Part shown: positions 1-10,900 of the stretch, in pieces
Numbering within the stretch: the first letter of the stretch is position 1
Layout: every line of letters starts with the position of its first letter
Assembly: GCA_900317325.1 (NCBI GenBank)
Contig: ONGE01000005.1
Location: forward strand, 62,001 to 126,000
Direction of reading: 5' to 3'
Length of the DNA stretch: 64,000 bases
Origin: an uncultured Prevotellaceae bacterium
GTDB lineage: Bacteria; Bacteroidota; Bacteroidia; Bacteroidales; Muribaculaceae
Position numbers and translations under genes: made by a program
Notes under the pieces: generated by a model
Told to the model about the DNA's origin: nothing
The model's database searches: none
The model's input: the letters and a program-made list of their open reading frames with translations, nothing else

Positions 1-1
1 G

Positions 2-622
2 ATTGCCTATCGCCTGCGCACCGAGAAGGTCGTCGAGGTGGGCGACGAAGTCGATCTGCCCACACAGTACGGCCATTTCAAGCTTATTCCTTTCCGCCAG
101 ATCAACAATGGCCTGGAGCACATTGCCCTGATCAAGGGCGAATGGAGAGCCGATGAGCCCGTCCTGGTGCGTGTACACTCGTCATGCGCCACGGGTGACA
201 TCTTCGGGTCGATGCGCTGCGAGTGCGGTGAGCAACTGCACTTGGCGATGCAGATGATTGAGCAGGAAGGCAAGGGTGTACTCGTTTACATGAACCAGGA
301 GGGACGCGGCATCGGCTTGATGAACAAAATCAAAGCCTACAAGCTTCAGGAGCACGGCTACGATACCGTTGACGCTAACGTCCATTTGGGTTTCAAGCCC
401 GACGAACGTGACTATGGCGTGGGCGCCAACATCCTGCGCATCCTGGGCATCACCAAGATGAGGCTGATGACCAACAATCCCGTTAAACGCGTTGGCCTTG
501 AAAGTTATGGCCTTGAGGTGGTCGAGAATGTCCCCATCGAGGTGACGCCTAACCGCTACAACGAGTTCTACATGCACACCAAGAAGTCGCGCATGGGGCA
601 TGACTTGCATAAGGTGGATTAA
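2..622 (+). CDS. ribBA: GTP cyclohydrolase II domain, C-terminal part of RibBA (5' end outside window)
   Basis: This is the 3' end of a riboflavin biosynthesis gene. GTP cyclohydrolase II opens GTP to 2,5-diamino-6-ribosylamino-4-pyrimidinone 5'-phosphate, formate and pyrophosphate in the cytoplasm. The open frame runs in from base 2 and no start is visible. The zinc-ligand cluster [17 protein letters not shown] supplies the three conserved cysteines, and it is followed by NQEGRGIGL and the NNPxK segment, all typical of the family. The incoming residues IAYRLRTE resemble the end of a DHBP synthase (RibB) domain, so a fused RibBA is more likely than a lone RibA. That fusion is inferred, because the upstream half is missing. 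A hairpin follows the stop. Confidence 0.93.
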   Translation: MAYRLRTEKVVEVGDEVDLPTQYGHFKLIPFRQINNGLEHIALIKGEWRADEPVLVRVHSSCATGDIFGSMRCECGEQLHLAMQMIEQEGKGVLVYMNQEGRGIGLMNKIKAYKLQEHGYDTVDANVHLGFKPDERDYGVGANILRILGITKMRLMTNNPVKRVGLESYGLEVVENVPIEVTPNRYNEFYMHTKKSRMGHDLHKVD

Positions 623-630
623 GCGGGCTA

Positions 631-650
631 AAGCGGGCGTTTGCCCGCTT
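631..650 (+). terminator. Hairpin after ribBA
   Basis: An 8-bp perfect stem (aagcgggc / gcccgctt) with a 4-base loop lies 8 bases after the ribBA stop. There is no strong T-run. The stem arm is partly repeated at 678-696 in the adjacent heptamer region. Confidence 0.5.
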
Positions 651-716
651 GATTAGAGATTAGTGATTAGAGAAGCGGGCGTTTGGCCGTTTGATTAGGG
701 ATTAGAGATTAGAGAA
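651..716. repeat. GATTAGA heptamer array
   Basis: Degenerate direct copies of gattaga / gattagt / gattagg fill the gap between ribBA and the HD-domain gene, interrupted by a second copy of the gcgggcgttt hairpin arm. Related heptamer arrays occur near 39775 and 56418-56517. Confidence 0.75.
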
Positions 717-720
717 ATTA

Positions 721-1350
721 ATGAGGGAGATTGAGGAGATACGGAGTTTTATCGAGCGAGAGATTGTTCCCCGCTACGATGACTTTGATGCGGGACATGG
801 CCGCGACCATGTCCAGACAGTGATGTCCCAAGCCTTGAGTCTTGCTCAATACTATCCCGAGGTTGATCAATGCCTGCTGCTCGTTGCAGCGGCCTACCAC
901 GACTTGGGGCTGATCAACGGCCGTGAACACCATCACACCGACAGCGCCCGCATCGTGCGCGAGGACGAGCGCTTGAGGCAATGGTTTGACGACGCCGAAA
1001 TCAACACCATCGCAGATGCGGCCGAGGATCACCGTGCCTCGAGCAATCATGAACCGCGCACCATCTATGGCCGCATTGTGGCTGAGGCCGATCGCATCAT
1101 CGACGGCAAGACCATTGTGCGCCGAGCCCTGCAGTACGGACTCAAGCACGAGCCGGGTCTGGACCGCGAGGGACAGTATTGCCGCCTGATGGAGCACATG
1201 CGCGAGAAATATGACTACGGCGGTTACCTCAAGCTGTGGATACCTCATGGCGAGAATGCGCGTCGGCTGGAGGAATTCCGCCAGGTTCTCGCCGACCAAA
1301 CAGCCTTCAGGAATCTTTTTGACACCATATACGATTCAATAAACCAGTAA
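721..1350 (+). CDS. HD-domain phosphohydrolase, 209 aa
   Basis: This is a small cytoplasmic metal-dependent phosphohydrolase of the HD superfamily. The HD signature is visible as H30 (GHGRDHV) and the doublet H60-D61 (AYHDLG), with further metal-ligand candidates in the following helices (REHHH, near residues 68-72, and EDH near residue 103). The length of 209 residues suits a stand-alone HD domain of the uncharacterised YedJ type. It starts at the first ATG after the heptamer array and ends 13 bases before the endonuclease gene. No substrate can be assigned. The family acts on nucleotides or phosphorylated metabolites, and the neighbours give no further clue. Confidence 0.85.
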   Translation: MREIEEIRSFIEREIVPRYDDFDAGHGRDHVQTVMSQALSLAQYYPEVDQCLLLVAAAYHDLGLINGREHHHTDSARIVREDERLRQWFDDAEINTIADAAEDHRASSNHEPRTIYGRIVAEADRIIDGKTIVRRALQYGLKHEPGLDREGQYCRLMEHMREKYDYGGYLKLWIPHGENARRLEEFRQVLADQTAFRNLFDTIYDSINQ

Positions 1351-1363
1351 ATCAGATAAAACG

Positions 1364-3175
1364 ATGAAAAGAATTACCTCTTTTTTATTATTGTGCACAC
1401 TGATGGCAACAACAGTCCTGGCCGACATCCCTGACGGCTATTACAGAAATGCCATCGGAATGAAAGACGAAGCATTGATGACTGCACTCGAGGGCATCAT
1501 CTTCAATCACAGCTTGCTCGGCTACAACCCCTTGTGGGACTACTATCCCACGACCGATGGTGGCAGCGACGGCTACTACATTGACATGTATTCCACTTGC
1601 AAGTACAATCACGATTCGCCCCACCCCAGCACGGCCTCCTATGTGGGCCAGGGCCTGAACCGCGAGCACTCGTTCCCCAAGAGCTGGTTTGGTGGTGAGG
1701 TGTATCCCATGTTCACCGACCTGACCATGATTATTCCCACCGATGCCTATGTGAACCAGCGCCGCAGCAATAACCCTTATGGCGTGTGCGCCAATGGCAT
1801 CACCTACACCAACGAAGAACTGGGTGTGTCGATGCGCGGTAAGCTGGGCACAAGCACCTACGACGGCTACACAGCCACCGTGTTTGAACCCGACGACGAG
1901 TTCAAGGGCGACTTTGCCCGCATCTATTTCTATATGGTCACCTGCTACAAGGATTCGGTAGATCATTGGCCCGGCAGCGGTCAGTTGGACAAGAACAATG
2001 GCTACAAGGCGTTCTCCACCTGGTCGATGCAGATGCTCATGGAGTGGCACCGTGCCGATCCCGTGAGTCCCAAGGAGATTCAACGCAACGAGGGGGTCTA
2101 TGAGATCCAGGGCAACCGCAATCCCTTTGTGGATTGTCCCGTATTGGCCGAGCACATCTGGGGCACCAAGCAGCACGTCAGCTGGAACGGTGAGGGCACT
2201 CCTGACAATCCCATTAACAAAGAGGTTCCCGTCATGCTCCCTGTCGATACGACGGCTGTGACGGGCACATCGTTCCGTGCCGACTGGACCAGCGGCGGCG
2301 ACGTCTCGAGCTATACCCTTAAGGTTAACCGAACCGAGGAACCGCAAGTTACCCTGCTGATGACCGAGACCTTTGGCAACGTGGTGGCTTACTCCGATGG
2401 CTATAACGACATCAGCGGTTCGCTTGATGATTACACCGACAATCCCGGCTGGACCGGCAACAAGCTCTATACCGCTGCCGGGCATAGCCTCAAGGCTGGC
2501 ACGGCCGACGTGGCTGGCACGCTCATCAGCCCCGAGTTGGACCTTTCGAGCTCGATCAGTGTGAAATTCAATGCCAGGAGCTGGAAGAACAAAAGCGGCG
2601 TGAGCGATAAGAGTTCGGTGATTGTATCGTGCGGAGACATCAAGCAGACTATTGCATTGGCTGACGATGCAGCCGATTATACCGTCGTGCTGACCGGATG
2701 CAGCGACAGCAGTATCAAGATTGCGGGAACAGGAGCCAAGAGCCGCTTCTATATCTCTAATGTAGAGATTTACAACGGTGACCTCACTGCAGCGCCGATG
2801 CTGCGTAACGTAGTCGAGGAGGGAGACTCCACCTGGCGCACCGTGAGCGGTATCCCGACCGAGCAATACACCGTGCAGGCCCTGGGCGAGGGATTGTACA
2901 AGTATATGGTCAAGGCTGTCTATCTCGACGGTACCGAGAGCGTGTGGTCCAACATCAAGTATGTCACCCTCACCGGTGAGGGTGATGACCTGCTTATCGG
3001 CGACGTGAACGGCGACGGCGAGGTCAACATCGGCGACGTCACCGCTATTATTAACTATATCTTGACCAACAGCGGCGGCAGCTACATCAATATGGATCAG
3101 GCCGACATCAACCATGACGGCGAGGTCAACGTCAGCGACGTCACCTCCCTCATCAACTTGATTATCTTAATGTGA
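1364..3175 (+). CDS. Secreted endonuclease I family nuclease with FN3-like and dockerin-like domains
   Basis: This is an exported nuclease of the EndA/NucM (endonuclease I) family, expected to cut DNA or RNA outside the cytoplasm. Residues 1-20 form a signal peptide ending LA. The nuclease core covers about residues 25-270. It carries NREHSFPKSW at 99-108, with H102 the expected general base, and VNQRRSNNPYG near 130-140, which holds the metal-binding Asn. The usual DLHN motif reads DLTM at 119-122. Residues 280-330 look like part of an FN3 fold that is interrupted by a beta-sandwich module at about 335-470 and resumes to about 535. The C-terminus (about 545-603) has two dockerin-like calcium loops, GDVNGDGEVNIGDV and DINHDGEVNVSDV. 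A terminator hairpin follows the stop. Confidence 0.88.
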   Translation: MKRITSFLLLCTLMATTVLADIPDGYYRNAIGMKDEALMTALEGIIFNHSLLGYNPLWDYYPTTDGGSDGYYIDMYSTCKYNHDSPHPSTASYVGQGLNREHSFPKSWFGGEVYPMFTDLTMIIPTDAYVNQRRSNNPYGVCANGITYTNEELGVSMRGKLGTSTYDGYTATVFEPDDEFKGDFARIYFYMVTCYKDSVDHWPGSGQLDKNNGYKAFSTWSMQMLMEWHRADPVSPKEIQRNEGVYEIQGNRNPFVDCPVLAEHIWGTKQHVSWNGEGTPDNPINKEVPVMLPVDTTAVTGTSFRADWTSGGDVSSYTLKVNRTEEPQVTLLMTETFGNVVAYSDGYNDISGSLDDYTDNPGWTGNKLYTAAGHSLKAGTADVAGTLISPELDLSSSISVKFNARSWKNKSGVSDKSSVIVSCGDIKQTIALADDAADYTVVLTGCSDSSIKIAGTGAKSRFYISNVEIYNGDLTAAPMLRNVVEEGDSTWRTVSGIPTEQYTVQALGEGLYKYMVKAVYLDGTESVWSNIKYVTLTGEGDDLLIGDVNGDGEVNIGDVTAIINYILTNSGGSYINMDQADINHDGEVNVSDVTSLINLIILM

Positions 3176-3203
3176 TGCAACATCGTTGATCACGGTATCA
3201 TGG

Positions 3204-3237
3204 CTTGGGAGCGTTACAAGATGTGGTCGCTCCCAAG
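3204..3237 (+). terminator. Rho-independent terminator after the endonuclease gene
   Basis: A 10-bp perfect stem (cttgggagcg / cgctcccaag) is followed directly by ttttt. Confidence 0.8.
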
Positions 3238-3331
3238 TTTTTGTCTTGATGTCATGTGAGTGGCACGGTGTTTGCTGAATGATGACATGACAAGCTAATT
3301 ATTGATAATAACAGAACGAAACATATTTGAA

Positions 3332-5530
3332 ATGATACACAACCAGCACGAACTGCAACAACAGTACTGGAGACAGGACGTTATCGCCCCGCGTGCAGGC
3401 GCCGACTTTCCCGACGAGGAAGACGACGATGACGACGAGTTGCCTGGCGGCAGCAACCATCCTGGCGACAGCGAGGGCGACAATCCATCGTCCTATCGTG
3501 AGACACGACAGCGACGAAATGTCAGTCGGGGTGACAATTCGGCCACTCCCGTCATCGACAAGTATGGCAAGGACATTACGCGCGAGGCCGCCGAGGGTCG
3601 CCTTGACCCCGTCGTGGGCCGTGAGAGCGAAATCGAACGACTGGCACAGATCCTGAGCCGTCGCAAGAAGAACAATCCCGTGATGATTGGCGAGCCCGGT
3701 GTGGGCAAGAGTGCCATCATCGAGGGACTGGCACGCCGCATCGTGGAGCGAAAGGTGGCCCGCACCCTGCTCGACAAGCGCATCGTCTCGCTAGACATGG
3801 CAGCCATCGTGGCCGGCACCAAATACCGCGGCCAGTTTGAGGAGCGCCTCAAGGCCGTCATCGACGAGGTGAGCCAGAACAAGAACATCATCATGTTCAT
3901 CGACGAGATCCACAACATCGTGGGCGCGGGCAACGCCAGCGGATCGATGGATGCAGCTAACCTGCTCAAGCCCGCCCTGGCAAGGGGCGAGTTCCAGTGC
4001 ATCGGCGCCACCACCCTCGATGAGTACCGCAAGAGCATCGAGAAAGACGGTGCCCTGGAGCGCCGTTTCCAGAAGGTACTTGTTGAACCCACCACGCCCG
4101 AGCAGACGCTCGAAATCCTGCACAACATCAAGCCGATGTATGAAAAGCACCACGGCGTGAGCTATACCGACGAGGCCCTCAGGGCTTGTGTAACCTTGAC
4201 CGAGCGCTACATCAGCGACCGCTTCTTCCCCGACAAGGCCATCGATGCGATGGACGAGGCAGGATCGCGTGTGCACATCACTAAGGTGGACACTCCCAAG
4301 GAAATTGAAGAACTGGAGCAGCGCATTGCCGAGGCCCAAGAGAATAAATTCAAGGCCGTTCAAGCCCAGAATTTTGAGAGCGCAGCGGGTTACCGTGACC
4401 AGCAGGAGAAACTTAAAGAGGAACTGCAGCTGGCCAAGGAGCGTTGGGAAGCCGAACTCGACAGCCGCCGCGTGACCGTGAACGAGGGACATATCGCCGA
4501 GGTGGTCGCCATGATGACCGGCGTGCCCACGCAGCGCATTGCCCAAAGCGAGGGCCTGCGCCTGCTGGGTATGACCGACGAACTGAAAAAACAGGTTATC
4601 GGTCAGGACGAGGCCATCGACAAGATTGCCCGCAGCATCCGCCGCAACCGTGCAGGCCTGCGCGATCCCAAGCGCCCCATCGGCTCGTTCATGTTCCTGG
4701 GTCCGACAGGTGTGGGCAAGACCTTGCTGGCCAAGAAGCTCGCCCAATTCCTGTTCAACAGCGACGAGGCCCTGATACGCGTCGATATGAGCGAATACAT
4801 GGAGAAATTCAACGTGTCGCGACTCGTGGGTGCGCCTCCGGGCTATGTGGGCTACGAAGAGGGCGGACAGTTGACCGAGAAAGTGCGCCGTCATCCCTAC
4901 AGCGTGGTACTGCTCGACGAAATCGAGAAGGCCCACCCCGACGTGTTCAACATGCTGCTGCAAGTGCTCGACGAGGGTAACCTGACCGATGGTCTGGGAC
5001 GCAAGGTGGACTTCAAGAACACCATAATCATCATGACCAGCAACATCGGCACCAGGGAGCTGAAGGACTTCGGCACAGGCGTCGGATTCAACACCGGCGA
5101 ACTGACCAAGGAGCGCAGTGATTCGGTCATCCGCAAGGCGTTGAACCGCCAGTTCTCACCCGAATTCCTGAACCGTGTGGACGACATCGTCACCTTCGGA
5201 TCGCTGAATCACGACAGCATCGTCAAGATTGTGGATATCGAATTGGCAACATTCTACAAGCGCGTCGAGGAGAACGGCCTGAAGCTCGAGATTACCGATG
5301 CGGCCAAGAATCTGGTTGCCGACCACGGCTTTGACATCCAGTATGGCGCACGCCCCCTGAAGCGCGCCATCCAGAGCGAAATCGAGGACCCCTTGAGCGA
5401 GATGCTGCTGCGTGAAGAAGCCAAGACCGGCGACACCATCGTCATCGACGCCCACGACGGCAAGATTACCACCAGTATCAAGAAAGCCCGCGCTTCTAAG
5501 GCAAAGACGGAAACGGATACCACGGAATAA
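3332..5530 (+). CDS. clpC: ClpC-like AAA+ unfoldase lacking the Clp N-domain
   Basis: This is an ATP-dependent unfoldase that should feed substrates to ClpP. D1 has Walker A GEPGVGKS at residues 120-127 and Walker B with the FIDEIH segment. A UVR-like coiled segment (about 325-375) follows. D2 has GPTGVGKT at 457-464, [10 protein letters not shown], and a ClpP-docking tripeptide VGF at 584-586, the same tripeptide as in Bacillus ClpC. The usual double Clp_N repeat is absent. Instead the first 73 residues are an unrelated, probably disordered segment with an acidic run (DEEDDDDDE) at 28-36. The ATG at 3332 is preferred over an upstream TTG at 3302. The protein is 732 aa, about 110 residues shorter than typical ClpC. 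Identity as a Clp/Hsp100 is certain; assignment to ClpC rests on the UVR segment and VGF. Confidence 0.93.
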   Translation: MIHNQHELQQQYWRQDVIAPRAGADFPDEEDDDDDELPGGSNHPGDSEGDNPSSYRETRQRRNVSRGDNSATPVIDKYGKDITREAAEGRLDPVVGRESEIERLAQILSRRKKNNPVMIGEPGVGKSAIIEGLARRIVERKVARTLLDKRIVSLDMAAIVAGTKYRGQFEERLKAVIDEVSQNKNIIMFIDEIHNIVGAGNASGSMDAANLLKPALARGEFQCIGATTLDEYRKSIEKDGALERRFQKVLVEPTTPEQTLEILHNIKPMYEKHHGVSYTDEALRACVTLTERYISDRFFPDKAIDAMDEAGSRVHITKVDTPKEIEELEQRIAEAQENKFKAVQAQNFESAAGYRDQQEKLKEELQLAKERWEAELDSRRVTVNEGHIAEVVAMMTGVPTQRIAQSEGLRLLGMTDELKKQVIGQDEAIDKIARSIRRNRAGLRDPKRPIGSFMFLGPTGVGKTLLAKKLAQFLFNSDEALIRVDMSEYMEKFNVSRLVGAPPGYVGYEEGGQLTEKVRRHPYSVVLLDEIEKAHPDVFNMLLQVLDEGNLTDGLGRKVDFKNTIIIMTSNIGTRELKDFGTGVGFNTGELTKERSDSVIRKALNRQFSPEFLNRVDDIVTFGSLNHDSIVKIVDIELATFYKRVEENGLKLEITDAAKNLVADHGFDIQYGARPLKRAIQSEIEDPLSEMLLREEAKTGDTIVIDAHDGKITTSIKKARASKAKTETDTTE

Positions 5531-5555
5531 ACGGATACTACTGAGCCTGGTCTTC

Positions 5556-5615
5556 AACTACGAATTACGCGAATTATACAAACTCAGAATCGTATAATTC
5601 GCGTAATTCGTAGTT
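5556..5615. terminator. 24-bp perfect stem-loop between convergent clpC and tamL
   Basis: The arms 5556-5579 and 5592-5615 are perfect reverse complements around a 12-base loop, with an A-rich left flank and a T-rich right flank (gttttta). The position between two converging genes suggests a bidirectional terminator. Each arm contains the internal near-repeat acgaattacgcgaatt. Confidence 0.8.
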
Positions 5616-5628
5616 TTTATATTATCGA

Positions 5629-7953
5629 CTAGAAGGGGTAACCGATGGCAAGGTGGAAGGCATAGCCTTTCTTGAAGCTGGGGATGTTGAAGTATCCGCT
5701 CTTGCCCGTGTCATAGGGGGCATGGATGGCTAGACCCAAATCGGCACGCACGACGAGCATCGACATGTCGAAGCGCAGACCGATGCCAGTACCCAGAGCC
5801 AAATCCTTGAAGAAATTCTTCATCTTCAACTGGCCGCCAGGGCGATTCGGATCATCCTTCAACAGCCAGATATTGCCGGCGTCCAGGAAGACGGCACCCT
5901 TGAAGTAGCCAACAATGGGGAAACGGTATTCGGCATTGGCCTCGAACTTGAATGTACCCGTTTGGTCATAAAAAGGTATTCTCGCACTGTCATTAGGATG
6001 GTGATAACTACCTGGTCCCAAAGTGCGCACATTGAAGGCCCTCACCGAATTGGAACCACCCACATAGAACTGCTCCCTGTAGGGCAGTTCATCACTATTG
6101 CCATAGGCATGGGCAGCGCCCAGGAACACTCTTGTCGCTAAGGCCGATTGATGGCTGAAGTAACGCGTCCATATTACTTGTCCCTGCACTTTGACGAACT
6201 GTGAGAACGGTGTTCCCAACAATTTCTTGGTTCCATTGACTCCACACAATGACCAGATGCCGGAAGCGATATTGCCAGCCTCGGAAACACTTGCAGTGAA
6301 ATTGATGTGGTCGATTGGCGTGACGTCCCTGTCATAGGTATAGGTGTATTCAATCTTGGGGATGAACACGTTAGTGAAACTCTGCCTCAGTGCCAGGTTG
6401 GTCGAGTCGTTCATGATCGTGTCAAACTTCTCGCTGGTGCTCAACAGACGGTTATAGGTGAGCTTGAACGGCGTGAGCATGTGACTGGAATAACGGTTGG
6501 CATGCCATTCCCATGTAGCGGCCAAGGATAGCTGCGACATCTTGAACCAGTGCGGGCGGTTCATCAGGTCGGCACTCAACGAGAAACGGGTCCAGTTGGT
6601 GTAACGACGTGAGGGATACAGGAACTTGGGTGCCAACAATCGGGGGATATCCAGTTTGGACTCGATACCGAACTCATAGGAGTTGAATTCAGCACCCTTC
6701 AGGCCGCTTGAGCCACCAGTCTGCCATTCATAGTCACCATAGATGTCAACCGAGAATTTCTCGCCTGCTCCAAATGCGTTCTTGTGGCTGGCACCGATAT
6801 CGACACCCGGGCCGAGGTAGCTGTTGCTGGACGTGCCACGCATCTCAAAGGTGACCTCCCACGGCTTGTCCAACTGGCAGTTGATGGCAAGATCGAGCAG
6901 ACCGTCCCCCTCGGGAGTGACGCTGTCCAGCGGCGTGACTTGAATGTCAACAGTGCTGAATATGCCCAGTTGCGACAAGGCGACTTGGGTGCGGTCGATG
7001 CTGCTGATGCGGAACAGGCTTCCCTTGCGGGTACGGATGCATGACGGGATGACATTGTCCTTGATATAGACCGGTTCATACTTGATGAGGGTGCAACGCG
7101 GGGACTCAATGGTGTCGGGCTCACCCACCCCATCGTCGTTGACCACCGTTGCCACAATATCATTGGTGCGGTAACGCATCCTGGCGTTATTAGGGATATC
7201 GTTAGCCTCGACCATGCGCATGTGGATGATGCCTTGGTCCTGAACGCTATCGGCAAGGTATTGGATGTATTCAGGCCTAAAGAAGTAGTAGCCATGATTG
7301 CGAACGAAGTTGGTGATATCGATGCGCACGGCACTCAGCGAGTCCAAGCAGTAGCGGCTGCCCGTCTGCAGATATTGATTGGCTCGAGCCAGCGAGTCCA
7401 CCATCTGAATTAAGGGATCCTTGCCACCGATATACTCCACGTTGCCGATGGTGTAAGGCGCGTGAACGTTGACATCGTAGGATATCTTAGCCTTCTTGGG
7501 ATTACTGGAAGGATTCAGCGTGTAGGATGCCGAAGAAGTGAAATAGCCGTTGTTGCGCAGGATGGTGTTGATCATATCGACACGAGCCTGGGGATTCACT
7601 CGCCTGATGAGTACCGGCTTGGCGGCAAAGTGCTTGTACAGCCAGCCCTTGAAGCCCGTCGCATTCTCGTCGATGTTGTTGTAGATCATAAGTCCGAAGG
7701 GGAACGGCGTGCGGTAATAGGGCGAGTAAAGCGGATTGTTGGGACGGACATTGATAGCCGTGAAGATGTCGGCCTTCACGCCCTCGTCAATCTTGACACT
7801 GTCCTCGTGGTACTTGAGGTGTTTCACTCCCGTGTAGAGCACATCACCCTCACCCAGTTTCTTGGTCGTCGAGCAAGACGTCGCCAACAAAGCGAACACC
7901 GCAGCCAGCACAAGGCTCATCATCAGGTATGTCCTATTCGTTGTTCTCATCAT
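5629..7953 (-). CDS. tamL: TamL: lipidated TamA/BamA-family outer-membrane barrel
   Basis: This is an Omp85-family outer-membrane protein of 774 aa. Residues 1-27 form a lipoprotein signal with lipobox LATSC (C27 lipidated), so the POTRA region is expected to be tethered by a lipid, as in the TamA variant of Bacteroidetes called TamL. POTRA-like alpha/beta repeats occupy about 30-380. The rest is a 16-strand-type barrel containing the YVGGSNSVRAF motif (matching the conserved G-G-x-x-S-V-R-G/A-F of Omp85 loop 6) and a terminal beta-signal ending in GYPF. Its start overlaps the tamB stop by 20 bases, so the two are co-transcribed and probably translationally coupled. Expected role: with TamB, insertion of outer-membrane proteins or lipid transport to the outer membrane. 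Confidence 0.9.
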   Translation of the reverse strand: MMRTTNRTYLMMSLVLAAVFALLATSCSTTKKLGEGDVLYTGVKHLKYHEDSVKIDEGVKADIFTAINVRPNNPLYSPYYRTPFPFGLMIYNNIDENATGFKGWLYKHFAAKPVLIRRVNPQARVDMINTILRNNGYFTSSASYTLNPSSNPKKAKISYDVNVHAPYTIGNVEYIGGKDPLIQMVDSLARANQYLQTGSRYCLDSLSAVRIDITNFVRNHGYYFFRPEYIQYLADSVQDQGIIHMRMVEANDIPNNARMRYRTNDIVATVVNDDGVGEPDTIESPRCTLIKYEPVYIKDNVIPSCIRTRKGSLFRISSIDRTQVALSQLGIFSTVDIQVTPLDSVTPEGDGLLDLAINCQLDKPWEVTFEMRGTSSNSYLGPGVDIGASHKNAFGAGEKFSVDIYGDYEWQTGGSSGLKGAEFNSYEFGIESKLDIPRLLAPKFLYPSRRYTNWTRFSLSADLMNRPHWFKMSQLSLAATWEWHANRYSSHMLTPFKLTYNRLLSTSEKFDTIMNDSTNLALRQSFTNVFIPKIEYTYTYDRDVTPIDHINFTASVSEAGNIASGIWSLCGVNGTKKLLGTPFSQFVKVQGQVIWTRYFSHQSALATRVFLGAAHAYGNSDELPYREQFYVGGSNSVRAFNVRTLGPGSYHHPNDSARIPFYDQTGTFKFEANAEYRFPIVGYFKGAVFLDAGNIWLLKDDPNRPGGQLKMKNFFKDLALGTGIGLRFDMSMLVVRADLGLAIHAPYDTGKSGYFNIPSFKKGYAFHLAIGYPF

Positions 7954-10900
7954 CTTTCTTTCGTGTTACAACGGGTTTATTGATATCCTCGCTGTCAAGG
8001 GGCACAGTGAAGGTCTGCTCCTCCTGCTTTTGCTCTGAGATGGCATTGATGGCATTCTCCAGCAGTTTCAACTCGGCCTTGCGAGCCTTCTCGAGCGAGT
8101 CACGCAACAGATATTCGCGCGAGTGCTTGAAGGTGAAGAGGTTCTTCAGGTTGGTGAGCTTGCGCTTGAGCACATAGGCTACACCGGTCTCGGCCACCTT
8201 CTCTTCCATCACGTTTTTGTAACTCATGTGGCGGAAGAGCTTGAGGTAACGGCTGCCTACATCGTTGAGGTAGTATTCCAGCGATACTTCGTTAAAGAGA
8301 TTGCTGGCGATATTCTCTTCCTGGGCAGCGTTGGTATTGTACTCGCCGCCTACGACTATCTTGAAACGGTCGTTGAACAGTGTCTTGGCGAGACGGTAGC
8401 TATAGCTGGTCCTGGTGCCATTGCCTTGGGTACCCACATACTGATTAATACCGAAGGACAGGTCGATGCCGGGCAGGGTCTGCGCTGCCCAAGCATTAAG
8501 CTTGGACTGAAGGAAGGAGAACAGGGCAGTCGTGGCCGATGTTTCCAGGAATTTGCTTTCACCGGCATTTGCACCCCTATAAGTGTTATATAGCAACAGA
8601 TTGATGGCCTCCTCTGAACGCTTGTTCTCGCCCAGGGTCTGCAGTTCATCCTGCACAAAGGGGTTATTCTCGCAACTCAAGTCAAAATTCAAGTCGATGG
8701 CACTGAGCGTACCGCCCACATTGGCATAAATGATGAAATCGACAAGATTCTGTTGGCCCTGTACACTGGTCCTGACGTGCTCCGTTCCCTTGAGGTTAAG
8801 CTGGGGATTGAGCATCTCTCCGGTCCAGGTGATCGAGCTGCCAGGGGTGATACTAAAGTTTTTCTGTGAAATCATGGGAGGCGTGTACCGCAGGTTGCCG
8901 CTGGAAATCGTGTAGGTTCCTGTCAAGTTGTCCTTTCCGGCAAAATCAAGGGTGTATTTCAGTCGGCCACTACCATCGATAGCCGCACGATTCTGTCCGT
9001 CTTCAGACAGGTATGCATTAATTCTGGCGCCCTGTTGCACGGTAATATTAGCCAGGATATTGGTTGCACTGCTGCCCTTTCCGGTAACTAAGACAGCAAT
9101 GGGGGCAGGATGGTTGAAGTCGGTGAAGGTCACCATGTTCTCGTCAACCGTCTTGGATAGCTGCGAGATATCGTCCTTCATCACATAGGTGATATTGGAG
9201 CCTGACAGTAGCGTGGCATCGGCGCGCACACTCATGATGTCTCCGTGGCCCTTGACGGTGGCATTGATGTCAGCAAGTCCCTTACCGAAGATCTGCGTTA
9301 CATCATCCTGCTTGCTGTCCATGAATTGCACCTCACGACCGTTGGCTTTCAGGTCGATCACCATATTGTTCAGGTCTCGCAGGTCCACAGTGCCGTTGAG
9401 TATCACGGGGCTGAGGTTGGAGCCGATGAGTTTGTAGTTATTGAACGTGATGACGTTGTCGTCGATGGGAATGCGGTCGGGAGCGAACTTCAGCGAACTG
9501 CCGTAGCGTGGCAGGTTGACCGTTGCCGAGTCGGCAGTGAAATAGCCATGGAGTTGAGGATTATCCATCGAGCCGGTCACTTTGAGCGTACCCAAGGCAT
9601 AACCGTCAAGCCAGATGTAGTCACCGGGAATGAATGCATTGGCACGTGACAACGGGAAGCGTTCGAAGTTTGCCTCCAGATTGAGCGGCGTGTCGGCTAT
9701 AGCATCGTTGAGCGAGCCTCGCAAGGTAACCGACCGCTTGCCGTCAAGAATGAGGTCGGCAGTAAGTGCTGTGGTGGCAGTTGCCGGGTCGAAATCAAAG
9801 TCGGCGTTGAGTCTCACGTCGCCCTCAGGCTTGCCGTTATAGACAAAGTCCTTGATGTTGATGGCACCGTCACCATCAGCATTGGTGCCGTCCCAATTGA
9901 TATCGACATTGGCATTGAGAGTGCCACTGGTCTTGTCAAGCATCGGCAGGATGCGGGTCCACTCCTCAAGCATGAGGTTGTCGATGTTGAGTTGGATATT
10001 CTCGGTTCCCTCTCCTGGCAGGCGTGTGGTCATCAGTTCCACACTGCTGCTGTCACTCTGCAGCTTCAAGTTGGCATCCAGCATGCGGGTGCGGTAATCC
10101 ACATTCACATAGTTGTCATCGTTGACGGTCCAGTCGCGATAACCGATAACCATATTGCCCTTGCCAAACAGGCGCATGCGCACCTCGTCATCGGTCAAGC
10201 GTGCATTGCAGCCCAGGCGATAGCCTGTCTCATGCTTGATGTTCTGCTGGTGCAGCATGAAGTCCACCGCTGGGCCTTTCAAGCCTCCCTCAATGTCCAC
10301 CGTGGCAAACTCGTCCCAAGTACCGGGACGGTTACCCATATGGGCGTTGAAGGCCAGATATTCGTTCTGCAACTCGTTGGCGTGGATGGTGATGGTGTCG
10401 ATATTGGTCTCGGCAATGCTGATGCCGTGGGCACGGCCATCAATATAGATGCTGGTGTCGCGGCTTATCTCGCAACTGATGTCGCGGAAGTCAATTTCCT
10501 TTTGCTGCAGGTAGCGCTGCACAAGTCCGTCGGTACCCATGTGCATGTCAAAGTCGAAATAAGGCATCGGCTCTTTCAACCGCTCCACATCAAGCCAGCG
10601 CTCGTTGTACTGACGCTTGAACTCGTCGGCAGTATTGCCGAATTTCTTGGCTAACTCCATCATGCCCATCGGTGAGTTCAGGTGTGCATAGGTATCCTCG
10701 TTCTCGACCATGATACAGGTGAGCCACGGTGTGCTGTGCAATGAGCCATGAGCCTCATCGGTCACGAACAGGCTGCTGTCCAGTTGCCAGTCGATGTCAA
10801 GGAGCGTGAGGTCGGCATCCCACTCCTGGGTGCGCAGGTTGATGTCACCCTTGGCATGCAGTTTCGTCTTGCCGTTGCAGATGCCGTCATACATGCCCAG

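Noticed and set aside
3302-3331. TTG start extending clpC by 10 codons
   Set aside because: The ATG at 3332 is a better start, and the extension does not supply a Clp N-domain.
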